A stretch of 64,000 nucleotides of DNA from DASQDN01 sp963844855 (GCA_963844855.1 CAWJQP010000076.1:186001-250000); one strand, 5' to 3'. Shown: positions 28,439 through 38,380, numbered from the stretch's first letter. Numbers and translations are program-made. The notes: generated from the sequence alone by a model not told the origin.

Positions 28439-28537
28439 TTAAGAGTGGCTGCCGGAACGGATAGGACAGAAAGTCAGGCTGCCGATCTTGTCATGCATGG
28501 AATCCAATCGATTTGTTCTCAGGTTTCTATTTTGCAT
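28439..28537 (-). CDS. 32-codon small ORF with a strong ribosome binding site
   Basis: GGAAAGGAGGGTGTCG lies directly before ATG at 28537, the best Shine-Dalgarno in this area. The peptide is 32 residues, basic at the start (NRNLRTNRLDS), with one Cys near residue 24 in LTFCPIRSGS. The frame begins about 70 nt downstream of a terminator-like hairpin (28609-28637), so it either has its own promoter or lies beyond readthrough. It could be a leader peptide, a small protein or a fortuitous frame. No similarity recognised. Confidence 0.4.
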   Translation of the reverse strand: MQNRNLRTNRLDSMHDKIGSLTFCPIRSGSHS

Positions 28538-28608
28538 TCGACACCCTCCTTTCCGTGGTGTTACGGGAACGTTTTGAAAGATTAGCACGGCAAAGCGAGC
28601 ATTGCAAT

Positions 28609-28637
28609 AGAAAGCCTCCCTTTGGGGAGGCCTTTCT
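28609..28637 (-). terminator. Hairpin terminator after the ABC ATPase gene
   Basis: AGAAAGCCTCCC (28609-28620) pairs with GGGAGG and CTTTCT (28625-28637) around a TTTG loop, with one bulged base. Read on the minus strand it follows the ATPase stop at 28662 and ends in a short TTTCTATT tract. Confidence 0.7.
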
Positions 28638-28661
28638 AAAACGCATGTATTGACTGAATGT

Positions 28662-29409
28662 CTACTTTGGAACCAATTCGTCTTTGGCGACCTTACCGTC
28701 GCGGACGAAGATAATGCGGTGAGCATGCAGCGCGATGTCGTGTTCGTGAGTGACGAGCACGATCGTGTTGCCCTGCTGATGCAAGCCGCTCGAAGAGGGC
28801 CATGATTTCGTTGCCGGTGGCGGTATCGAGGTTTCCTGTGGGTTCGTCGGCGAGCAGGATGGAGGGTCGATTGACGAGAGCGCGCGCGATGGCGATACGT
28901 TGACGCTGACCACCGGAGCACTCGTTCGGCTTGTGATGCATGCGCTTTTCGAGATCGACCGAAGTAAGGGCAGCTCGCGCACGTTCAATGCGTTCTTCTG
29001 CCGGGATGCCGGCATAGATCAGCGGCAACTCGACGTTATGTAGGGCTGTGGCTCGGGGCAACAGATTGAACGTCTGGAATACGAATCCGATTTCTTTGTT
29101 GCGGATGCGAGCCAGCTCATCGTCAGACATCGCGCTGACGAGATTGCCATTGATGAAGTACTCGCCGCGGCTGGGTGTATCGAGGCATCCGATCAGGTTC
29201 ATCAGAGTGGATTTGCCCGAACCGGAAGGTCCCATGATCGCGACGTATTCGCCGCGCTTGATCTCGATGTCCACACCGGAGACGGCGTTGATCTCCTGGT
29301 CGCCCATGATGTAGGTCTTCCAGAGGTCGTACGTCCGGATGACGATGTTGTCGCGCTTGAGTTGCGCGCCGCGCTCTGCCGCCGATGCTACTGTTGCTGC
29401 GTTTGCCAT
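28662..29409 (-). CDS. ABC transporter ATP-binding protein (MacB/LolD type), one insertion
   Basis: About 248 residues. Walker A GPSGSGKST, Q-loop VFQTFNLLPR, signature CSGGQRQRIAIARAL and Walker B ILLADEPTGNLD are complete, and VLVTHEHDIA carries the switch His. The frame breaks near 28785; removing one base joins LFERL to HQQGNTIVLVTHE. 748 nt equals 249 codons plus 1. ATPases of this type drive FtsX-like permeases in export of lipoproteins, drugs or peptides. It begins 3 bp after the membrane-fusion gene, but no permease gene follows in the window. Confidence 0.88.
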
Positions 29410-29412
29410 GCT

Positions 29413-30845
29413 TTACGATTCCGCTTTCACGGGAGCCTTGATTATCGACCTTAATCTTCGTGTCATTGCGCAGCGTACGGATTACTTTGTAGCTGCCGGT
29501 GATGATCTCGTCGCCTTCTTTGAGGCCGCTTGTGACTTCAATGTCGGTCATGCCGGTGATTCCGGTTTCCACTTTCCGGAACTCAGCCTTCTCTCCGGAT
29601 ACGACGAATACGCCCTGCAATTCTTCCTTGCGCGCCTTTTCGAGCGACGGGGTCGACCGGCGCTGCGCGCCTTACCCTTCTCCTCCTTCACGGGAGCCTC
29701 GAGATCGCCCTTTTGGCGAACTGTCAGCGCCTGTATCGGAATACTCAGAACCCGGTTCGCGAGTCGCGGTGGTCACCTTGGCGGTGCAGGAGAGACCCGG
29801 CCGAATATCTTCCGGCGGATCGTTCAGCGCCATCACCACTTTGAAATCTTTCGCTTCCTGGCTGGAAACGGCGCTTTGCGAAGCAGCCAAACCGGTTGAG
29901 CGCAGGATCGCGGTATTCCCAATCTCGATGACGCGGCCCTTGAACGTTCTGTTGGGTATTGCGTCGATGGAGATATCTGACGTCTGGCCGAGTTTCACGT
30001 TCACGATGTCGGTCTCATCAACCTTCACTTCGGCGGTGATGAGAGACATATCGGCGACAGTCATGACCGTGCTCGCCGGCGAATTCTGGATGCCGGGCAC
30101 CACCGTTTCGCCAACACGCACGGGCAGATTTGTCACGACACCGTCAATCGGAGAATACACGTTGTACTTGTCCAAGACGTCAGAAGCGCGACGAAGGTTA
30201 GCCTGGACCTGGGAAACCCGTCGTTGTTGCGCATTTAATTGCGCCGCGATCTGCTGGCGGCGAGCCTTCTCCTGATCGATCCGCGACTCGGCTTCCTTCA
30301 GACGCTGCTTCAGCGGCGGCCAAAGCGCTCTGACGGGTGTCATATTCCTGGCGGGCTACAAGCTTTTCATTCCAAAGCTTTTCCGTACGCTCGAAATCGA
30401 TGCGCGCACGGTCGAGGTCGGCCTTGGCGCGCTCAAGGGACGCCTGGGCGGTGATAATCGCCTGATCGCCCGCTCGTAAGGACGCTTCGTTAGCGCTCGA
30501 ATCGGCCTCGGACGATCCGACGGCGGCTCGTTGCGCAGCCACTTCCGCCTCGGCTTGAACGGACTCCAAACGAGCGACGACCTGGCCTTTCTTCACTCGG
30601 TCGCCTTCCACAACGAGGATCTGCGTGATTCGCGCCGGGCCCATCGTGTTCGCGCCTAAGTTGATGTAGTTTCGGGGTTTGATTTCGCCAGAAGCGGTAA
30701 CAAGAGAGGCCAGATCCTGGCGGGCGACCTTTCCTGTCTGGACTGTAACGATGCCTCGCTGGTTGTACTTAATTCCAGCGGATACCGCGATTGCTGCGAT
30801 GAGCACAACGGCGACGGCTAGCGCGATTTTCCACTTCTTTTTCAC
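29413..30845 (-). CDS. Membrane-fusion (HlyD/MacA-like) efflux subunit, several frameshifts
   Basis: Periplasmic adaptor anchored by an N-terminal helix (IALAVAVVLIAAIAVSAG). Lipoyl half-motif 1 (ASGEIKPRNYINLGANTMG and VVEGDRVKKGQVVARLES) comes first. A coiled-coil hairpin (about 80-210) follows, then the second half (VYSPIDGVVTNLPVRVGETV) and beta-barrel segments ending EVTSGLKEGDEIITG. Frame breaks lie near 30310, 29755 (one extra G in GGG), 29660 and 29455 (one extra C before KAPVKAES). The true TAA is at 29413-29415, just before the ATPase start. Confidence 0.83.
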
Positions 30846-30990
30846 GGATGGTGCGGCTCCCGGCGAGAGATACGCAATTCACGAAGGACTAGTTCGGTGC
30901 TTACCAGCTTAGCACGCAAGGCGCTCCAATGATCTGCGGTGACTTCAGGTCTATAGTTTAGACGTATTGATCTGGAGTATTGCTTAACAG

Positions 30991-31845
30991 CTATTGCTTG
31001 GCGACGAAGACTTTCGAGTCGACGCTGAACTTTTTGAAGTCCGAGTAAAGCGCCTCATAGTCCACCGCTGCCGACAAAAAAAGTAGCGCCTTTGCTTTTG
31101 CCTTCACTTGCAGCCGATCCGGGAACCAGACTTCTCCATTGACGAAAGTCTGGCGAACGTTGATGGTCGATCCCTTAGCGATTCGAACGATGCCTCCGAG
31201 GCCGGTAATCGTATCGATCGTTTCGGCTTCGACTCGGGCCCACTTGTAGTTGTCTTTGTCAATCCACAGATCGCCCCTGATTTTCGTGAGGATTTTCGCA
31301 TCGCCTTTCGGCATGAAGCCCGGCTTCGGCTCCGCGTGGATGCGATAGCAGGGCCTTCCCGCTACGGATTCCTCGCCCACGAGTTGGAATTCATACGCAT
31401 CTACTACCTGGGTTCGGAACTCGCGCGCCTCGCGCAACTCTTTTGCTTCCCGTTTTGCGGAGTCGGCGGGATTCTCGTTCTTTCGCTTTTCGATTTGTTT
31501 ATCGAGGCGTTTCTGTTCTTTTGCCGCCTCTTTTTCCGGCAGGGGTTGACCGTTTTTCGCTACCAATTTCCGGAATTGTTCGCCGGCGATATAGAAGATT
31601 TCGTGTACGGTCTGTTCATTTTTTTCGACGTTTCCGTGTTTGTCGAGCCGCTTCTCATTCGCGGTCTCTTTGAACATGTACTGGCGCCGGAGTTCGAGGT
31701 TAGAGTTTTCGCGCTCGGTTGCTCGCCGGACGATCTCAACGGCAGTAGGATCGGCGGCGATGAGGGGCAAAGACGCGCATACGGCCGCTAGCAGAAACTT
31801 ATGCACTGAGTGGGGAGACGGTTGATGGGTGTTGGAGGTTAACAC
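30991..31845 (-). CDS. Exported LolA-like hypothetical protein
   Basis: 284 residues. A signal peptide (FLLAAVCASLPLIAADP) follows an N-terminal stretch, so the real start may be GTG at 31806 rather than GTG at 31845. A lysine/glutamate-rich insert (KEAAKEQKRLDKQIEKRK, about 100-120) interrupts an outer-membrane lipoprotein-sorting-like fold: RIHAEPKPGF, KIRGDLWIDKDNYKWARVEAE and VNGEVWFPDRLQVK resemble the beta-sheet of LolA/outer-membrane carrier proteins. It precedes the MFP-ATPase pair on the same strand (145 bp away), so it might be a functional partner. Role unknown. Confidence 0.65.
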   Translation of the reverse strand: MLTSNTHQPSPHSVHKFLLAAVCASLPLIAADPTAVEIVRRATERENSNLELRRQYMFKETANEKRLDKHGNVEKNEQTVHEIFYIAGEQFRKLVAKNGQPLPEKEAAKEQKRLDKQIEKRKNENPADSAKREAKELREAREFRTQVVDAYEFQLVGEESVAGRPCYRIHAEPKPGFMPKGDAKILTKIRGDLWIDKDNYKWARVEAETIDTITGLGGIVRIAKGSTINVRQTFVNGEVWFPDRLQVKAKAKALLFLSAAVDYEALYSDFKKFSVDSKVFVAKQ

Positions 31846-31937
31846 GGATCTTCCGCGCCACCGGGCTCTACAATCGGCACGATGACGATGTCAGCCCATG
31901 ATGAAGTGGGAGAGATCGTGATTTAAACGAGTCGTGG

Positions 31938-32337
31938 TTACCAGATTGTCGTGATGGTTGATGATCGTATCCGAACATCACGGCTCAAAGAGGGATGCCA
32001 TGCAATTGAGCAGTGGCAGCGATCACACGGTCTGGAAGATCGGGAATATCCTGACGGGACACTTCCGCCATCTTCATGGCGACAGCTTCACTAAGAGGCA
32101 TGTGTTGCAACACAGATTTCGGGTCGGCCATCGCAGCATGAAGGTCATGCAGCGCGTTCGCTGGAATCCGCGACTTCTCAATCAAGTACACCATCTCGGC
32201 AAGGCTGATGGCGGACACGCCGATATGATCGGCTTTAGCTATTGTGTCGTCAATGAAGGCCGATGCCGCTTCCCGAGCCGTGGGTCGGAAAAGAGGTACC
32301 AAATGGCGGTATGTATGTCGGCTATGGCAACGATCAT
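31938..32337 (-). CDS. vapC: PIN-domain toxin (VapC type), two single-base deletions
   Basis: About 133 residues once repaired. The start MIVAIADIHTAIWYL (ATG 32337) carries the first Asp of the PIN site. ISLAEMVYLIEKSRIP carries the Glu, and LPDRVIAATAQLHG the later Asp. Frames change near 32275 (one missing G after LG) and near 31995 (one missing T; the repaired tail reads SRDVRIRSSTITTIW, a typical VapC C-terminus). 400 nt is 402 minus 2. It should cleave RNA, neutralised by the upstream gene whose stop overlaps this start (TGATG). Confidence 0.8.
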
Positions 32338-32600
32338 CAGAAATCAGAGCGCGGGAAATTTGCGAACATCTCCGCTCTGTTCTGATCAATCTCTTCGGCA
32401 GAGGGCGCGGGTCCGTATTTTGCAAGAAGGCCGCGCAAGGAACGTGTTGGCTCCTTGTCGGCACCCATTTCTCCGGGAGCCTCTTCGAGAATCCCTTCGA
32501 TCGCCTCTCGCACCGGAGCGGCTGCAGAAAGGCCTCTCGCGCGTGCTGCTGCCATGAGCCGGGCTTCTTCCTGCGGTTGCAGCGGTAAAGTGATTGTCAT
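32337..32600 (-). CDS. vapB: VapB-type antitoxin
   Basis: 87 residues from ATG at 32600. N-terminal MTITLPLQPQEEARLMAAAR looks like a ribbon-helix-helix/AbrB-like start, followed by SAAAPVREAIEGILEE. The C-terminal AEEIDQNRAEMFANFP would be the toxin-binding tail. An in-frame start at 32648 exists. The stop TGA shares its A with the vapC ATG. The pair should be autoregulated. Confidence 0.75.
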   Translation of the reverse strand: MTITLPLQPQEEARLMAAARARGLSAAAPVREAIEGILEEAPGEMGADKEPTRSLRGLLAKYGPAPSAEEIDQNRAEMFANFPRSDF

Positions 32601-32819
32601 GGCTGGGCCTCCCCCTTCCACAGTACCGGATAGAGACTGACGTGTCACGTTTTTCCAGCACTCCGTCAGCGGCGCGGCCTTTCCCGATTGTTTGGCGAAA
32701 ATCGGTTCTTCGAGGACAGCTCGATCGACGCGCCGCGAGAATTAACGATGTCGATATCCGACTCGCTTAGGGCGGTCATTGTATAACAGAGAGCAAATGC
32801 GCCGGAGTTCGTCACACTA

Positions 32820-33731
32820 ATGATGTCAGCCATCCAGGGCCTTTATGCAGCAGCAGTTACGCCACGCAGACTCGGGACGCAAGACATCAATCTCGGCGCA
32901 ATGTGGGATCTGATCGACTATCTCGTCGCGCACGGGACACAAGGCATCGTACTGCTGGGATGCACGGGCGAGTTTCTGCATTTCAGCACTTCTGAGCGAA
33001 TGCGATTGATGGGAGTCGCAGTCAAGCGCAGCCGCGTTCCCGTAATCTTTAGCGCCTCGCACTCGTCCTTTGACGGTGTGGTGGAGCTTGCGCAGTCCGC
33101 CGATGCCGCAGGGGCAGCCGCTGTCCTGGTAATGCCGCCGTATTTCTTCAAATACAGTCAGGAACAGATCCTGGACTTTTATCGGCAATTTGCCGAGACC
33201 GCGGAATTAGAATGCCCGCTGCTGCTCTACAACATTCCGCAATTCACCGGTCCGATCGAGTTTGACACCGTGGCGACGTTGTTTCGCGAAGGCATCGCGC
33301 AGGGTATCAAAGATTCGAGCGGGAATTTGCCGTTTTTCCAAAAGCTCCAAGAGTTGAGGCAACAACAGCAATTTGCGTTGATGCTTGGCAACGATACGCT
33401 CGTAGTACCGGCTCGGACGGTGGGTTGCGATGGCATTATCTCCGGTGTCGCATGCGCGTTACCGGAGCTGTTGATCGCTCTCGATCGGGCAGTAGTCGGT
33501 GGAGTAACAGAAGTTGTGACGAGACTCGAAGCCAGACTGCGGCAGTTCATTGAGGAGATCGATCGACTGCCAACGCCAGTGGGAGTTAAGGAAGCGACGG
33601 CTGTTCGCGGCTTGAAGCTGGGGCCGAATTCCTTACCCTCTAACGGGTCGTTCCAGCGGGATATCGACGCCTTTCGCGAATGGTTTCGAAGTTGGCTGCC
33701 GGCAGTGCTGAACGAGTGCAAGCATGTGTAA
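32820..33731 (+). CDS. DapA-family aldolase/lyase (dihydrodipicolinate synthase-like)
   Basis: 303 residues, a TIM-barrel class-I aldolase. LLGCTGEFLHFS at 45-56, catalytic Tyr137 in LLYNIPQFTG and Schiff-base Lys164 in GIKDSSGNL are conserved. The family includes DHDPS, N-acetylneuraminate lyase and other pyruvate aldolases. There is no dap operon context. It is coupled to an esterase (8-bp overlap) and an amino acid decarboxylase, so a catabolic role is more likely than lysine synthesis. ATG at 32820 or 32823. Confidence 0.87.
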   Translation: MMSAIQGLYAAAVTPRRLGTQDINLGAMWDLIDYLVAHGTQGIVLLGCTGEFLHFSTSERMRLMGVAVKRSRVPVIFSASHSSFDGVVELAQSADAAGAAAVLVMPPYFFKYSQEQILDFYRQFAETAELECPLLLYNIPQFTGPIEFDTVATLFREGIAQGIKDSSGNLPFFQKLQELRQQQQFALMLGNDTLVVPARTVGCDGIISGVACALPELLIALDRAVVGGVTEVVTRLEARLRQFIEEIDRLPTPVGVKEATAVRGLKLGPNSLPSNGSFQRDIDAFREWFRSWLPAVLNECKHV

Positions 33732-35379
33732 GGCCAAACTATGGTTTGGCCTTATCCTGTTCGCCGTCTCAGTGGGTGCGCAGTCGCTCGTCCCCGGGCC
33801 TCAGGTATTAACGTTCCTTTCAGACGTCGATGACACCGATCAACCTTACGGCTTGTATTTGCCGAAGAACTACGACCCCCAGCGCAAATATCCGCTCGTC
33901 ATAAGCTTGCATGGCGCGTATTCGAACCACCGACTCAATCTTCGGCGCGTGTTCGGCAAAGGTAATCGCGCCAGCGAAAGCGACGCTGAAGCGACGCGCT
34001 ATTGGCCTGCTTTGCGGGATGTGGACTACATCGTCGCGAGTCCCTTGGCGCGCGGAACCATGGGATACAAGGGCGTGGCGGAAAAGGATGTCTACGACGT
34101 TCTAGCCGATGTAAAGAAGCGATTCTCTATCGATGAAGATCGCGTTTATCTGACGGGTCTCTCGATGGGCGGAGGCGGATCGTTGTGGCTCGCGTTAACG
34201 CGGCCTGATGTTTGGGCGGCGATCGCGGTGGTGTGTCCGGCGGCGACTGTCGACACGAATGAACTAGCTGGCAATGGTCTTCATATCCCGTTCAAGATCT
34301 TTCAGGGCGAGAGCGATCCGGTCGTACCAGCGACGGAAACGCGGCGCTGGCATAAGCGCTTGCTTGAAGCGGGCGTAAAGTCTACTTACGTCGAGTATCC
34401 CGGAATCCGGCATAACTCCTGGGACGTCGCGTACAAAGACGGCGCTATTTTCGATTGGTTCGGCCAGTTTCGCCGCGTGCGATTTCCAGAGCGCGTTACG
34501 TTCGCGTCACGATCTTACAAACACGGTAGCGCGTACTGGGTTCGGTTCGATGGATTGACTCCGGGCACGCTTGCCACCATCGATGCGCGCTTCACAGCCA
34601 AGAAAAGATTGACGATCAAGACTGATAGCCTGGACGCCTTTACGCTCACTTTGAAGGGTCACCCCATGATCGTGGGAGCGGGTTTGTTGCGATTGAGCGT
34701 GGATGGCGTTGATCTCCAAACACGGGCCGCTGATTCGGTTTCCCTCTCCAAAAGCCCCAAAGGCTGGGTGTTGAAGCCTGCTGTTGCGACTGGGAAGGTC
34801 AAACGTTTGGGCGCTGAGGGTCCAATCGCGGATGCGGTCGGCCAGCGACATATTTACGTTTACGGTACCGGCGCAACATCCGATTCGGATGAAGTGCAGC
34901 GTCGAAGAGCAGTCGCGCAACAAGCTGCCGAGTGGTCCACTACCAGGCTAAAGTTGTTGCTGACCTTTCGTGTTCTCGCTGATCGCGAGGTGCAGTCCGT
35001 CGATCTGCAGAATGCGAATCTCATGTTGTTTGGAACCAAAGAAACCAACTCCTTGATTGCCAAGTACAGCAGCGAGCTACCAATGGAGTTGAACGCCGGG
35101 GCAGCCGACTACGGGCTACTGTATGTCTATCTCGTGGATGGCCGCTATGTGGTGATTCATTCGGGACTGCCTTGGTGGAGCCGCTTCGACCAGACGGACC
35201 GCTTCGAGCTGCCGTTCTTAAAAACTCCACAACACACGCTTACGACACTTGGGGATTATGTTGTGTTTCGTGGCGGGCTCGATAATGTACTCGCAGAGGG
35301 TCGCTTCGATCGCAACTGGAAGCTACCGGCGGACGCTGCGGCAAAGGTTCGCGCGACGAGCGCCATCGAGGTTCGTTAA
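33724..35379 (+). CDS. Exported alpha/beta-hydrolase (PHB depolymerase-like esterase) with C-terminal domain
   Basis: 551 residues. Signal peptide (FGLILFAVSVGAQ), then an esterase domain to about 265. YPLVISLHGAYSNH carries the oxyanion region, GLSMGGGGS has the nucleophile Ser near 147, FQGESDPVVP the acid and GIRHNSWD the His. The remaining 290 residues form a separate beta-rich region with no recognised family, including a YIYVYGTGATSDSDE-like segment. The layout resembles acidobacterial secreted peptidase/esterase proteins that add an uncharacterised C-terminal domain. It overlaps the DapA-like gene by 8 bp and ends 2 bp before the decarboxylase gene. Confidence 0.8.
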   Translation: MCKAKLWFGLILFAVSVGAQSLVPGPQVLTFLSDVDDTDQPYGLYLPKNYDPQRKYPLVISLHGAYSNHRLNLRRVFGKGNRASESDAEATRYWPALRDVDYIVASPLARGTMGYKGVAEKDVYDVLADVKKRFSIDEDRVYLTGLSMGGGGSLWLALTRPDVWAAIAVVCPAATVDTNELAGNGLHIPFKIFQGESDPVVPATETRRWHKRLLEAGVKSTYVEYPGIRHNSWDVAYKDGAIFDWFGQFRRVRFPERVTFASRSYKHGSAYWVRFDGLTPGTLATIDARFTAKKRLTIKTDSLDAFTLTLKGHPMIVGAGLLRLSVDGVDLQTRAADSVSLSKSPKGWVLKPAVATGKVKRLGAEGPIADAVGQRHIYVYGTGATSDSDEVQRRRAVAQQAAEWSTTRLKLLLTFRVLADREVQSVDLQNANLMLFGTKETNSLIAKYSSELPMELNAGAADYGLLYVYLVDGRYVVIHSGLPWWSRFDQTDRFELPFLKTPQHTLTTLGDYVVFRGGLDNVLAEGRFDRNWKLPADAAAKVRATSAIEVR

Positions 35380-35381
35380 TC

Positions 35382-36773
35382 ATGTCTGATATGCCGGCGG
35401 AGGACTTTCGCCGATCGGGACACGAAGTCATCGACTGGATCACCGATTACTTGACGGACATCCGCGACCTGCCGGTGTTGCCGCGAGTGAATCCCGGCGA
35501 GGTGCAGAGCGCGCTGCCGTCTTCAGCGCCCGACATTGGTGAACCGATCGACGCCATACTGCGGGACTTTCGCGAGATTATCGTTCCCGCAAACACGCAT
35601 TGGAATCATCCCCGGTTTCACGCTTATTTTTCGGTATCAGCTTCGGGTCCCGGCATTCTCGCTGAATCGCTGACCGCAGCGCTGAATGTTAACCACATGG
35701 TGTGGAAATCGTCCCCGGCCGGGTCGGAGCTGGAACTCGTGACGATGGACTGGCTGCGGCAGTGGCTTCAACTCCCGGATACGTACTTTGGGACGATCTT
35801 TGACACTGCCTCGATTTCGACAATGCATGCGCTGATTGCAGCGCGCGATTTTGTCGATCCGGATAGCCGGATGCGCGGATCGCTTGGCAATCTGGTCGTT
35901 TATACATCGGAACAAGCGCATTCGTCAGTGGAGAAAGGCGCTATGGCGATCGGGATCGGGCAGGATAATGTCCGAAAGATTGCCGTCGATGCTGAGTTTC
36001 GGATGCTTCCTGAAGCGTTGCGAGAAGCGTTACGTGCGGACGTCGCAGCCGGTAAGAAACCCTGCTGCGTTGTGCCGACGACGGGCACGACATCAACCAC
36101 GAGCATCGACCCGGTCGCAGATGTGGTCAAGATCGCCAATGAGTTTGGCGCATGGATTCACGTCGATGGGGCCTATGGAGCTTGCGCGGCGATCCTTCCG
36201 GAGTTGCGAAGTATGTTGGATGGAATCGAACACGCTCACTCGCTCGTCGTGAATCCGCACAAATGGTTCTTTACGCCCATCGACTGTAGCGTCCTCTACA
36301 CGAACCGGCCGGATATTCTGCGACGAGCGCTGAGCCTGGTCCCCGAATATCTTCGCACGGGACAGGATGACTCAGTTGTGAATTTGATGGATTATGGCGT
36401 TCCGCTTGGCCGGCGATTTCGATCTCTCAAGCTGTGGTTTGTGATGCGCTACTTCGGGCTCGAGGGATTCCGAGCGGTTTTGCGGGATCACATTGCTTGG
36501 ACGAAGGAACTCAGGGGGCAGATTGCGGCACATCCGAAGATGGAGCTAGCGGCGCCAAATCCGTTATCGCTGGTGTGTTTTCGAGTAAAGGGCTCAGACG
36601 AACTATGCCGCGAGTTGATGGATCGTGTGAATGCCGGCGGCGTGGCTTTTCTGTCACATACCGTTCTGAATGGACGATTCGTGATCCGGCTTGCCATCGG
36701 AAATGTGCGGACTACACGCGCCGATGTTCAACGCGTCTGGGAATGTATTCAAGCCGAAGTCTGCGCACTGTAA
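35382..36773 (+). CDS. Group II PLP-dependent amino acid decarboxylase (aromatic type)
   Basis: 463 residues. RRSGHEVIDWITDYL at the N-terminus, HPRFHAYF near 76-83, the PLP-stacking His near 180 (SEQAHSSVEKGA), HVDGAYGACA near 260-269 and the PLP lysine at 294 in NPHKWFF are all present. The C-terminal domain includes FRSLKLWFVMRYFG. This set is typical of aromatic-L-amino-acid/tyrosine decarboxylases. It makes an amine and CO2, in the cytoplasm. Third gene of a tight three-gene cluster. Confidence 0.9.
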   Translation: MSDMPAEDFRRSGHEVIDWITDYLTDIRDLPVLPRVNPGEVQSALPSSAPDIGEPIDAILRDFREIIVPANTHWNHPRFHAYFSVSASGPGILAESLTAALNVNHMVWKSSPAGSELELVTMDWLRQWLQLPDTYFGTIFDTASISTMHALIAARDFVDPDSRMRGSLGNLVVYTSEQAHSSVEKGAMAIGIGQDNVRKIAVDAEFRMLPEALREALRADVAAGKKPCCVVPTTGTTSTTSIDPVADVVKIANEFGAWIHVDGAYGACAAILPELRSMLDGIEHAHSLVVNPHKWFFTPIDCSVLYTNRPDILRRALSLVPEYLRTGQDDSVVNLMDYGVPLGRRFRSLKLWFVMRYFGLEGFRAVLRDHIAWTKELRGQIAAHPKMELAAPNPLSLVCFRVKGSDELCRELMDRVNAGGVAFLSHTVLNGRFVIRLAIGNVRTTRADVQRVWECIQAEVCAL

Positions 36774-36782
36774 GCGCTGCCG

Positions 36783-38336
36783 TCACGCAGCGTGAATTTT
36801 TCCACGACGCTCAATAAAATGCGCGGCATGGATCGGCTTCGAGATGTAGCCGTTCATACCGGCGGCTAGGCAGCTCCGTTGATCGCCTTCCATCGCTCCA
36901 GCGGTCATCGCGACGATTGGAATCGTCTCCCATCTTGGCTTCGTCCGAATTACGCGAGTCGCTTCGAGGCCATCCAGGACTGGCATCTGAATGTCCATGA
37001 GGATCATGCGGAAATCCTCGCGCCTCAAAGCTTCCAACGCTTCAAGACCATTGTTCGCGATCGCGACGGTATGACCGTTCTTCTGCAAGACCGCAGACAC
37101 GAGCTTCTGATTGACTTCGTTGTCTTCGACGATCAGAATGCGTCCGGTTACCGCCTTGTTGCCGATATTGGCTGCGTCATGCACTGGAGCATGCTCGTCT
37201 ACAAGGGTATAGGCAAGGACCACAGTGAATGTGCTGCCGGATCCGATTCTGCTTTGCACGCCAATGGTCCCTTGCTGCATTTCGACCAGACTGCGTGTAA
37301 TAGCGAGTCCTAGGCCAGTTCCCCCAAATCGCCGGCTGATGCTGCTGTCAGCCTGGGTGAACTTCTCGAAGATGACATCGAGCTTATCTTCCGGAATCCC
37401 GATGCCAGTGTCGGTAACGCTGAGTTCGATCGAGACGGGCCCATCGGGCGGACCGGAAAGCCGGATCACTCGAAGCGTGACACTCCCTTTCTCCGTAAAC
37501 TTAACGGCATTGCTGAGAAGATTTGTGAGGATTTGTCGCAAACGCAGCGAGTCACCAATCACACGGCGAGGAACATCGTGCGCAATGTCGGCGAATACGG
37601 AAACGTGTTTGGCCGCTCCTACGGGAAGCAGCGTTTTCACACAATCCTCAAGAAGCGTTCTGAGGTCGAACGGAATACTCTCGATCGCCATGCGGCCCGC
37701 TTCGATCTTTGAGATGTCGAGAACGTCGTTGAGCACTGCCAGCAGCGAGTAGGCGCAACGCTGAGCCGTATCGAGCTGGTCTTTCTGCTCGGCATCCAAC
37801 TTGGTGACCATCACCATGTTGAGCATTCCAAGAATACCGTTCATGGGCGTGCGGAGCTCATGTGAGATGTTGGCGAGGAACTCGCTTTTGGCTTGACTGG
37901 CGGCAAGCGCTTTCTGCATCGCCACTTCCAGTTCCTGGGTCCGCTGGCGGATGCGCTCTTCGAGGAGCATCTTACTTTTTAGTAGTTCATCTTGCGTGCT
38001 AGAGAGCGCTTCGATCATCTGATTGAAGCTGTCGCCCAGAAACTCGATTTCATCGCCGGTCCGACTGATGGTAATCGGCTGCAAGCGACCCTCTCGGACC
38101 GATCGTATGCCGTCGTGCAGTAGTCCCAGAGGTCGCGCGAGCAACCGGATCGTCATGCGGGAAGTGGCGCCTGCGACCAGAAGAACGACGAAGAAAGCAA
38201 CACGCCCTTACGGATATCGAATGCGTCTTGCCGCAGATCGTAGGCGAGAATGACTGCTACGACCCAGAAGACGAGCGCCGCGGTCAGAAGAAAGAAACTT
38301 CGATGCGAGGCTACGAAAGCGCGGTACGGTTGACAC
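36783..38336 (-). CDS. Hybrid sensor histidine kinase with receiver domain, two indels
   Basis: About 518 codons. Two membrane helices (FLLLTAALVFWVVAVILA and VAFFVVLLVAGAT) are separated by only about 14 residues, so there is no real periplasmic sensor. A HAMP segment (RPLGLLHDGIRSVREG), coiled coil, HisKA with SHELRTPMNG, HATPase_c (NLLSNAVKF, DTGIGIP, GGTGLGLAI) and a C-terminal receiver (DN, MILMDIQMP, SKPI) follow. The membrane part is in broken frames (one extra T near 38297, one missing base near 38205). The likely start is GTG at 38336, preceded by GGAG. No partner regulator gene is adjacent. Confidence 0.85.
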
Positions 38337-38380
38337 GAATCTCCAAATTTAGGACTTGCTTGCTATCCTGTTGAGGAAGA

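Noticed and set aside
32667..32779. 37-codon minus-strand frame upstream of VapB
   Set aside because: Starts with an ATG three bases after TTATACA, but has no ribosome site, no known motif and no clear partner.
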